This document shows, piece by piece, positions 52,501 through 60,800 of a stretch of DNA of 64,000 bases. The notes under the pieces are model-generated. The model saw only the letters and a program-made list of their open reading frames with translations. It ran no database searches and had not been told where the DNA came from. The stretch is from NCBI RefSeq assembly GCF_029525575.1, contig NZ_JAPDIA010000003.1:1914214-1978213 (forward strand), read 5' to 3'. This DNA is from Cohnella rhizosphaerae (GTDB taxonomy: Bacteria; Bacillota; Bacilli; Paenibacillales; Paenibacillaceae). The translations under genes and the position numbers were made by a program. Every line of letters starts with the position of its first letter. The stretch's first letter is position 1.

Positions 52501-53963
52501 GGTCGAACAATACCAATATCACCATGCAGAAGATTCCGACGGCATTCGCCTTGTCCGTCGCGCTGGCGACATACGGCGAACCGAATCCCGAGCCTTCTCC
52601 GCTCGCGGCCGTCAACGAGGCCGGCGATGCGGCGGCGATGCAGGGCGCGATCGCGGCAGTCGGGCTTGATCTGAACCTGACCGCGTACAACGGCTTGACG
52701 GCGGCGCAGCGGATCGACGTTGCGCAGGCGCTGCTGGACAATCGGCCGGCGGCAGGCTACGCGAATGCGCTCGCGGTCCAGGTCGCGCTCGATGCCGCCG
52801 TGGCGGCGGCGCAGCCGGCGAATCAAGCTCCGGGCGGCACGCTCGCGGCCAGCGCAGAACAGCTGCAGCCGGGGCAGCAGCTGGAGCTGACGGTCGGCGT
52901 AAGCGACGCAAGCCGCTTTACCGGCGCGGATATCCTCGTCCATTACGATCCGCAGGCACTGGAGTTCGCCACCGAGCTGTACGAAGGCGTCCGGATGCTG
53001 AATAGCGAAGCGATCGAGTCGCTGCAGGACAACTATCAGGTGGTGGCCGCGATGGCCGATCAACCCGGAACGCTGAAGATTCTGCTGTTCACGGCCGGCG
53101 CGGGGCAGCCGCTCTCAGGAACCTTGCCGCTGTTCAAGCTGCGCGCAGCGGTCAAGGACGACGCGCAGACCGGCGTATCTACCGCCGTGTCGTTGTCCGA
53201 TTTTGAGCTTACCTTCGAAGGGGAAGATTCGGTCTGGCCGGATACGACGGGAGCGGCCGTCTCCCAGCAGATTGCGGCTCATCCGGTTGAAGCGGACAAA
53301 ACGGCGTTGATCGCCAAGATCGCGCATGCCCAGGCGCTGCTGAATGGTGCGACGGTCGGCGCGAATCCGGGACAATATCCGCAGGCGGCCTATGACGCGC
53401 TGGCGGATGCGATCGGGCTGGCCGAGGCGAAGCGCGATCTGACGGGCGTGTCCCAAGCGGCGGTCGACGAAGCCGTCGCCTCGCTGGGGACCGCCGAACA
53501 GCAATTCCTGGACGCGGTCATTCCGGGCGTACCGGCCGACTTGACGGCGCTGAACGCCGCGATCGCGAAGGCGCAGAGGCTTCACGACAACGGTCCGTAC
53601 GGAGACAAGATCGGCCAGTATCCGCAATCGGCCAAGGCTCCGCTCAAGTCGGCGCTCGATGCGGCCAAGGCCGTCCGCGGAAGCGGCGCCTCCAGCCAGG
53701 AGAGCGTCAATGCGGCCGCCGCTTCCCTGAACGGGGCCATCCAGACGTTCGAGCGCGCGCTGGTCACGCTCGTCGGGGGCGGAGCGACCAAAGTCGGCAT
53801 TCGCGACCTGTCCATCGTTGCCAAGTACTACGGCGTAACGAGTTCGGACCCGAACTGGGGCAAGGTGTCGGCGGCCGCGATCGACGGAGGAAATGAAATT
53901 ACGATCGAGGTGCTGGCTGCCGTCGCCAGAATGATTCTGGCCGATTGGGCGGCAGGACAATAA
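46535..53963 (+). CDS. Giant secreted protein: putative toroid enzyme, CE4 deacetylase, cohesin and dockerin-like modules (frameshifted once)
   Basis: 2475 residues after repair of the A6 run 48995-49000 (five A give AKKKAPAIWNAL). Order: signal peptide 1-36; DNRLRE/CBM96-like 38-205; two laminin-G-like modules about 212-538; FN3 about 617-705; helical toroid-like domain about 709-1100 (NPNHRSGIAGAIMAMYYF), unrecognised but lyase-like; CE4 polysaccharide deacetylase about 1285-1500 with SLTIDDNF, HEIGSHTVTH and YPFG; cadherin-like sandwich about 1690-1775; second DNRLRE about 1852-2015; cohesin-like about 2096-2245; two FIVAR repeats about 2252-2412; dockerin-like C-terminus about 2416-2475 (IRDLSIVAKYYG, LAAVARMIL) with degenerate calcium loops. 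Six copies of a 70-residue helical module are interspersed. It lies next to a cohesin-SLH anchor gene. Substrate presumably an acylated, acidic polysaccharide (inference). Confidence 0.85.
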
Positions 53964-54058
53964 AGGAAGAACGGGCAGGCATGCAGATGAACGGGATACC
54001 GGATGCGGCTCGGCGAGCCGCGTCCGGTCTTCGTGCCGCGAAGGGTGGAGGCGTACGG

Positions 54059-54106
54059 ATGAGGCTCAAGATGAGGCTCAAGATGAGGCTCAAGATGAGG
54101 CTGAGG
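54059..54106 (+). repeat. 12-bp tandem repeat encoding MRLK in the signal peptide
   Basis: ATGAGGCTCAAG occurs at 54059, 54071 and 54083, with a variant at 54095. Every unit supplies an in-frame ATG, so slippage would change only the length of the basic signal-peptide region. Confidence 0.9.
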
Positions 54107-55213
54107 CTGAGGAAGAGGATCAAATTTACGATCGCCATGCTGGTAAGCTGCTTATGGATGACCGGGATGCCTGTCGCATTCGGCGCGGCGGCCAACGAAT
54201 CCGCGGCGTTCGAGATGACGAGCGGAGGCGACGGTTCGCTGGCGGTCGTCATCTCCGCCCACGGGACAAGCGACGTCTATGCGTATGAATTAAAGCTGAC
54301 GTTCGACGAGCGGCGGCTGAAGCTGGAGAAGGCCGAGGCGCCTCCCGACGGCTTGCTGGTGGACCCCCTGGTGGACGGGAATCGGATTCGCGTCGCTTAC
54401 ACGCTGATCGGACCGAAGCAGGGGCTGAAGGGGGGATCTGAAGCTCGCGACCTTGCGGTTCAAGCGTCTGGCTCCCGGACCCGCCGAGCTGGCGCTGAAC
54501 GAGGTCAAGCTGGTTGATTCCTCTATTAAGAGCACGCTGTTCAAGCCCGCGTTGAAGACGAATCTGACGGGGGCATCGGGACTGGCCGATATGAAGGGAC
54601 ACTGGGCGGAGTCATCCGTTCTGGAAGCCGTGGAGAAGGGGATCGTCACCGGCTACGAAGACGGCACGTTCCGTCCGGAGCGCCCGGTGACGCGGGCGGA
54701 GTTCGCCGCGATGCTCACGCGGGCGTTAGGACTGCAAGGAGGTCAAGGGGGGGCAAGGAGGTCAAGGGGGGGCAAGGAGGTCAAGGAGGTCAAGGAGGTC
54801 AAGGAGGTCAAGGAGGTCAAGGAGGTCAAGGGGGTCAAGCTGCGCAGGCGGTCTTTGCGGATGCGAATCGTATTCCGGCCTGGGCCGCGGCATCGATCGC
54901 GGAAATGGCCCAAGCGGGAATCATTCAAGGCTATGAAGACGGCACTTTCCGCGCCGATCGGCAGATCGCCAGGGCGGAGATGACGGCGATGCTGGCCCGC
55001 GCGGCGGGGCTGAAGACGGAGTCGGCGCCGGCGCTGCCTGCGTTCGCCGACAGCGCCCAGATTCCGAATTGGGCGAAGGCGCCCGTCGCCGCGGCCGTGG
55101 AAGCCGGGATCGTGCGCGGCAAGACGGGCAACCGCTTCGCCCCGGTCGAGATCGCGAAGCGGGCCGAAGCGGTTGCCGCCATGATGAATCTGCTGCAGGA
55201 GCTGGAGAAATAA
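54059..55213 (+). CDS. Cohesin-SLH cell-surface anchor protein (frameshifted three times)
   Basis: About 383 residues after repair. Signal peptide with an unusual basic repeat (MRLK three times) ending about residue 44. Cohesin-like domain about 49-175 (DVYAYELKLTFDERRLKLEK, VAYTLIG, KLVDSS). Three SLH domains: about 172-228 (HWAESSVLEAVEKGIVTGYE), 263-318 and 325-383, with an 11-unit Gln-Gly-Gly linker between the first two. Breaks: G6 at 54430-54435, G7 at 54747-54753 and G7 at 54766-54772, each one base too long. Start ATG 54059 has GGTGGAGG upstream; ATG 53981 after AAGGAAG is an alternative. SLH repeats bind pyruvylated wall polymer; the cohesin could hold the dockerin-like end of the upstream giant protein (inference). 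Confidence 0.82.
54734..54835 (+). repeat. 9-bp tandem repeat encoding a Gln-Gly-Gly linker
   Basis: Eleven units of CAAGGAGGT or variants (CAAGGGGGG, CAAGGGGGT). Two of the variant units carry G7, where six G would keep the frame. Encodes a flexible linker between SLH domains 1 and 2 of the surface anchor. Confidence 0.9.
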
Positions 55214-55251
55214 AGGATGGGAGCGCACCGCGGGGGAGGAGAACCATACAG

Positions 55252-56071
55252 GTGATGAAGTGCAGCTTTTCAACATTGGCGACGCCGGAATTGAGCGGCG
55301 TCGAAGCGATCCGGCTGGCGCGCCGGTACGGCTATGACGGGATCGACCTGAGGGTGTCGGAGATCAAGGGAGAGCTGACCCTCGATTCGTCCGCCGCGCA
55401 TATCAGGGAGATCGTGCATGCGCTGGAGGCCGAAGGGATCGCGCTGGCAAGCTTGTTCCTGTATCCGCACTACGATCATCTTCGATCGGATGCAAGAAGG
55501 ATCGTCGAGGATACGTTAAAGCGGAGCATGGCGCTGGCGAACGAGACGGGCGCCCGCGCCGTTCGCCTGCAGGTGCACGGCGATACCGATCCGGCGTACG
55601 CCAACGTCAATCTGTCATCCGTCGCCGAGATGCTGGCCAGGCTGCTCGAACGGGATCGATCCGGGCTTGAAATCGTCATTCAGAATCATAGCTTGTACGC
55701 AAGCGCGCTGGAAGTTGCCGCGGCGGTCCGGCAAATAGGGAATGACCGGGTCGGAATCGGCTATTCGCCCGATCATGTGCGGCTTGGCGGCGAGGATGCG
55801 GACCAGGCGCTGGCTGCCGTCAAGCCTGCGGTCAAATGCCTGTACGCGGCGGACCTGCAGTTCGCGCAGGACGGCGGCTATACAAGCGTATTGCCGGGAA
55901 CCGGGGGAGATTCCTTTGGAAAACATTATCGAAGCATTCGGCGGGAAGAAGTACGGCAGGTGGATCACTTTTAAATGGGAAAAGCTGTGGCATCCCGAGC
56001 TGGCCGACCACGACGCGGCGCTGCCGCACTTCATCTCGTATATCCGGCAGCTTGAAGGGAAGATGACATGA
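55252..56071 (+). CDS. Sugar phosphate isomerase/epimerase family protein (AP endonuclease 2-like barrel; frameshifted)
   Basis: About 272 residues after repair. TIM-barrel protein of the xylose-isomerase-like family: RRYGYDGIDLRVSEIKGEL, ARAVRLQVHGDTD, EIVIQNHSLYASALE and VGIGYSPDHVRLGG, with metal-binding Glu/His/Asp positions plausible in these strands. The G5 run 55903-55907 shifts the frame; with four G it ends GEIPLENIIEAFGGKKYGRW...EGKMT. Start GTG 55252 or ATG 55255 after GGGGGAGGA. Overlaps the dehydrogenase start (ATGA). Probably catabolises the sugar or uronate released by the upstream enzymes. Confidence 0.85.
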
Positions 56072-57060
56072 ATCTATTCATTACGATGGAGGACGGTGCC
56101 TGGAAAGAGCGTTTTTTTGCCGAAGCCGGCGATGGACGCGCTGCGCCGGATCGGGGACGTCCGGATGAACGACTACGGAAGGGCGATGACCGCGGGGGGG
56201 AGCTGGGCGACCGCTTGCGCGACGTCGACGTTTGCTTCGCGCTCGGCTGGCTGTCCTGCCCGCCTTTTACGGAAGCCGTCCTTGCGCAGGCGAACCGCCT
56301 CAAGCTGATTGTCAGCCCGGGCGCGAGCGTGGCCGGATTTATCACGGATGGCGTGTATGAACGAGGAATAAAGGTGTGCAGCGCGAACGATGTCATGGCG
56401 GAATACGTGGCCGAAGGAACGCTGGCCTATATGCTGACCGCCCTGCGGCAGATCCCGCGACGGGAGCGCGACGTCAGGACGATGAACTGGAACAATCGGG
56501 AATGCGAGACGCTGATCGGCAAAACGGTCGGCCTCGTCGGGCTGGGGGCCGTAGGTCGGCATTTGATTCTAATGCTGCAACCCTTCCGGGTCCGCGTGAA
56601 GCTGTATGATCCGTATGTGGATATGAACAGCCTGGCGCACGCCGCCGTCGAGCCCTGCTCGCTGCATGAAGTGCTGTCCCAGTCCGACATCGTCTCGATC
56701 CACGCCTCGCAAACCGACGAGACCTACCGGATGATCAACCGGGACAATCTGAAATGGATCAAAGATGGAGCCGTGTTGATCAATACCGCGCGGGGCTCGC
56801 TGATCGACGAAGCCGCGTTGGCCGAGACGCTCCGGACGGGGCGAATCACAGCCGTGCTGGACGTCTACGAGACGGAGCCGCTTCCGCCGGACAGTCCCCT
56901 GCGCGAGCCGGACAATGTCTATTTGCTGCCGCATGTGGCCGGGATGGTGAAGCTGGAAAATTACGCGTGGGCCATGGTGAAAGAGATCGAACGGTTTGCC
57001 GCGGGGCAGCCGCTGCAATACGAGATTCCCTACCGGCAGTTCAAGCGGATGACCAAATAG
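56068..57060 (+). CDS. D-isomer-specific 2-hydroxyacid dehydrogenase
   Basis: 330 residues. NAD-binding domain motif GKTVGLVGLGAVGRHL, the catalytic Arg in INTARGSLIDE, Glu in DVYETEPLP and His in LLPHVAGMV are all present, so the enzyme should be active on a 2-hydroxy or 2-keto acid. Translationally coupled to the isomerase gene (ATGA). Oddity: bases about 56112-56200 translate poorly in this frame (GDGRAAPDRGRPDERLRKG). The next frame reads LPKPAMDALRRIGDVRMNDY, which looks native. A T7 run at 56112-56118 and a G7 run at 56194-56200 could hold compensating errors (one and two extra bases). Confidence 0.9.
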   Translation: MNLFITMEDGAWKERFFAEAGDGRAAPDRGRPDERLRKGDDRGGELGDRLRDVDVCFALGWLSCPPFTEAVLAQANRLKLIVSPGASVAGFITDGVYERGIKVCSANDVMAEYVAEGTLAYMLTALRQIPRRERDVRTMNWNNRECETLIGKTVGLVGLGAVGRHLILMLQPFRVRVKLYDPYVDMNSLAHAAVEPCSLHEVLSQSDIVSIHASQTDETYRMINRDNLKWIKDGAVLINTARGSLIDEAALAETLRTGRITAVLDVYETEPLPPDSPLREPDNVYLLPHVAGMVKLENYAWAMVKEIERFAAGQPLQYEIPYRQFKRMTK

Positions 57061-57087
57061 GCGAACGTTATGAATCGCGCTTGTACG

Positions 57088-57138
57088 AAAAAAGCCTTCC
57101 CATCTATGTGTATTCGACATAGACGGGAGGCTTTTTTT
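57088..57138 (+). terminator. Terminator after the isomerase-dehydrogenase pair
   Basis: Long hairpin: AAAAAAGCCTTCCC and CTATGT pair with ACATAG and GGGAGGC, with one bulged T, ending in T7. It lies 28 bases after the dehydrogenase stop. Confidence 0.9.
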
Positions 57139-57258
57139 GCTTGGCTGCGATGGATGGACAGGCAACCGCGCTATAGGTGCGCCGGAGCGTTTCGAAAGGG
57201 ATCGCGTGCGAAAGGCGCTTCACGGAACGCAAGCCAGACAGGGGCATCGGACTCAGGA

Positions 57259-57364
57259 GACGTTATTTCTTAAAATCCGTCCCCCAATGCGATCATTTCG
57301 GACTGGAGGGACGTTATTCATCCGGTTCAAGGCTAAAAAAAGGTCGGCAATCCTGCAATAACGA
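57259..57364. repeat. GACGTTATT repeats at 51-base spacing
   Basis: GACGTTATT at 57259-57267 and 57310-57318, exactly 51 bases apart, with a near-inverted copy AATAACGA at 57357-57364. Confidence 0.6.
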
Positions 57365-57524
57365 CCCCTGAGTCCCAAAGCGGGCTTCGAATCGCTGCAG
57401 GAACAAGAACAAGGGCTCCTCGGTCCGTCCGCTACGTGCGGCACGCAAGTAGACAGGCCGCAGATGTTCAAAACCGGGTCCAAACGTTCGGATGCGAGAA
57501 TTGTGGCACTTCGACGAGGATCTG

Positions 57525-57677
57525 GTAACGCTGTACAGCGCCACTTCGGTCCGGCATACGCCGAAATCCCGACAAGTAACGCTGTACAGCGCCTCTCCGG
57601 TCCGGCATACGCCGCAGCCCCGACAAGTAACGCTGTACAGCGCCTCTTCGGTTCGGCATACACCAGTCATCCTCCAC
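57525..57677. repeat. 51-bp tandem array around GTAACGCTGTACAGCG, three copies
   Basis: The motif starts at 57525, 57576 and 57627, a period of exactly 51. Each unit also has GGTCCGGCATACGCC and the palindrome GCTGTACAGC. On the complementary strand the blocks GTTACT, CCGGACC and GCTGTA appear in the same order as in the array at 11674. Confidence 0.88.
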
Positions 57678-57872
57678 GTCTGGAAAAAGCGGGAAGACGC
57701 CGGTCCGTTAAGCCGCAAAACGCCCGCGATCAGTCCAAAAAGCGTAGATGATTCCATATTTATCGCCCGATTCGAACCGTATACTGGGACGTGAAATCGT
57801 ACATAAGAGAACGGTTTCGGCCCCGTCTTCAGGTTAAAACAACATTTTCCTCAAGGAAAGGTGGAAAGCTTC

Positions 57873-60800
57873 GTGGTCAGAAAAGGGTTGGCGTACGTGT
57901 TGATAGCGTCCATGCTATCGATGTATTTCGTTGCGGCGCCTTCAAGGCAGGCATCCGCAGCCGCATCGGTCTACTTTGTAGACGCAGAAAATGGAAGCGA
58001 TTCCAATGATGGGAGCACAGGCCATCCCTGGAAAACGATAGGCAAGGCCGCGGCCGTCATGGTCGCCGGCGATACGGCCAAGATCCGTACCGGCACCTAT
58101 CGCGAGACCGTCAAGCCGGCCAGCGACGGCGTGACGTTCGAAGCGGATACCGGCGCCGACGTCACGGTCAGCGGCGCCGATCTCATCACGGGCAGTTGGA
58201 CGCCGGCCCCGGCCGTCGCGAACGGCGCGTACAGCATCGACGCGACGCTCGGCATGCCCGATTATTTGAACCAGATCTACGTCGCCGGTCAGGCGAACAA
58301 TTGGGCGCGCAGCCCCAACACCGAGGTCGGCAACCTGTACGATCCGAATCTGTATCGATACGACAATACGAAGTCGGACTCGAATAAACTGGTCGACGCC
58401 GCGAATCTGACGCAGCCCGACGGGACATGGAACGGAGCAGCCGTCTTTTACGAGGATGCGGGCGCATGGAATTTCGGCAGCGCGATCGTATCCTCGTCGA
58501 CCCATGCGGGCGTGCTCAACATACTAAGCGCCCCGTCGTTCTATTCGGTCCGGCTGTCCAGTCTCGACAACAAGCTGACGCTGGTCGACCAGAACGGAAC
58601 GACGCTCGGCGCTTCCAACGTCGCGGTGCAGCTGAATACGACGTATAACGTCAAGATCGAAGCCGTGGACGGCTCGATCAAAGTCTATTTGAACGATCAA
58701 TCCGCGCCGGCGATTACGGCGACCGATCCGAAGCCGATCGAGGGCTTTTTCGGCGTCGGCGTGCAATCGGGCAGCAGCTCCGTGGCGGCCTCGGCTTCGT
58801 TTGAAAATGTAAACGCAACCATATCGAGCCAAAGCATCGACCAGGCGACGGGCAAGGAAAAGGCCGGCTTCGCCAGCAATCTCGAGGGCTGGTCCTCGGG
58901 CGAAGGCAACGGCTACTGGACGGTCGACGGATCGTCGGTCGTCGGCTATACGCAGCCGCAGTCGCAGCGGCTCGGCGCCGCCTACGATTCCGCCACGAAG
59001 GCGAAAAACTTCACCTATTCGGCGGACGTGACGCTGAAGACGGCCGGCGCGGCCCTGCTGACGTTCCGCAAGCAGGATTTGCCGTACGTGCTCGGCATGG
59101 CCAACTGGGGCCTGAACAACTCCGAATACATGATTATGGGCAAGCTCGCCGCGCTCGACTACCCCGGCGAATGGTATTACGACAAGGCGGCCGGCAAGCT
59201 GTATATGATCGCGCCGGACGGCGGCGATCCGGCCGGTCATACCGTCGAGGCGAAAGCGCGCAATCTCGCCTTCGACCTGACGAACCGCTCGAACGTCGTC
59301 GTCAAGGGCGTCAAGCTGTTCGCCTCCACGATCGACATGGCGAACGGTTCGGGCAACGTCGTCGACGGCATTCGCGCCAAATACGTATCCGACTACTATG
59401 TAGAGTTTTCGTCCGGTTCCTCGGGCATCTGCCTTTGCGGTTCGAACAATACGCTGAAAAACAGCGAAATCGCCTTTTCGTCCGGCTCTCTGGTCACGGT
59501 CAAGGGCGAAAACAACAGGCTGATCAACAACGTCATTCACGACGCCACGTACGGCGGGATCGTCTTCGACTCCGCGATCGAGCTGAACGGCGTCGGTCAC
59601 CTGGTCAGCAACAACACCGTCTACAACGCCTCCCGCTCGCTCATCGGCGGAACGTTTTACGCGGCGGACATCCAGTACAACGATTTTTACGGCGGCAACG
59701 CCTTCGCGACCGATACCGGGCTGCTGTATACGGCGCACAGCGATCTCGGCAACACGCAGATCCACCACAACTATTGGCACGACAACATGCACCGCAGCAA
59801 AGGCGTCGACGATACCGGCCAATGGTCGGGAGGCGTCTATCTGGACGAATCGACGATGAACGCCACGCTTTACAACAACGTGACGTGGAATTTTCCTTGG
59901 CGCGGCATTATGGTCAACCATCTGTCCAACTTCGTGCAGGTGTACAACAATACGACCGACAACGCTTCGATCGTCGAGATATCCCGTCCGGGCTATACGA
60001 TCGACGACTACAGGGACAAGGTGTACAACAACATCTCGGTGGACGGCCTGGACACGTCGGGTCTGACGATCGGCGCCGACTACAAGGCGAATCTGGCGGC
60101 GGGCGATCCGCAGTACATCGATGCCGCAGGCGGGAACTTTCGTCCGGGAGCGGGCTCTCCCGCGCTTGACGCAGGCGTGCCGATCGAAGGCATTACCGAT
60201 CCTTCCGACAGTACGCCCGATATCGGCGCGTACCAGACCGGAGGGCCGGACTGGAAGGCGGGCGCCGATCTCGACAACCCGCCGGCCGTCGAGCCGGCGT
60301 ACGGGCTGGTTCATACCGGCTACGAAAATTTGCTGACGAACGGGGCGTTCGAGCTGAACCGAATGCAGCAGCCGGGCATGGACAGCCTGTACGCCTGGAC
60401 CCGGACCTACTCGAAGGCGGCGCAGCCCGTCTACGATATCGCCGGCAACAAGGATACGAATCTCGGGCCGGCCCGCATCGTCAACAAGACGTCGATCGCG
60501 CTCGGCACCGGCGAGGACGGCATCGAGCAGACGATCGTCGGCCTTAAGCCGAACACCAAGTACGAGCTTAGAGGCTTTCTGCGATCGGCCGTATCCGGCA
60601 AAGCCGTCAAGCTTGGCGTAAAGGATTTCGGCGGCAGCGACACGTCCGGCGAAACCGCCGAATCGAAGTGGCAGACGAAGACGCTGACCTTCACGACGGG
60701 ACCGGCCGCTACGACGGCCACCGTATACGCCTACAAGCCGGAAACCGGCAGCTATGCGTTCGTCGACGACGTCTCGGTATCGCTGTGGGAAGAGCCGGCG

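Larger units (their letters stand above)
57139..57872. other. Repeat-rich intergenic region of about 730 bases
   Basis: No convincing gene. It holds two groups of short repeats (annotated separately at 57259 and 57525). Several open frames cross the repeats in all directions because the period is a multiple of three; none has a ribosome site. The last 80 bases carry AAGGAAAGG before the giant beta-helix gene. Confidence 0.6.

Noticed and set aside
51621..53063. A long minus-strand open frame within the giant secreted protein gene, with similar ones at 47081-48448 and 5969-7141
   Set aside because: They overlap well-defined plus-strand domains and arise from high GC at third codon positions.
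57525..57677. CRISPR array
   Set aside because: The tandem units are near-identical over their whole length, with no unique spacers between short repeats, and no cas genes are present.
57464..57794. Several short frames in both directions across the 57.5 kb repeats
   Set aside because: Open only because the 51-base period is a multiple of three; no starts with ribosome sites and no protein-like composition.
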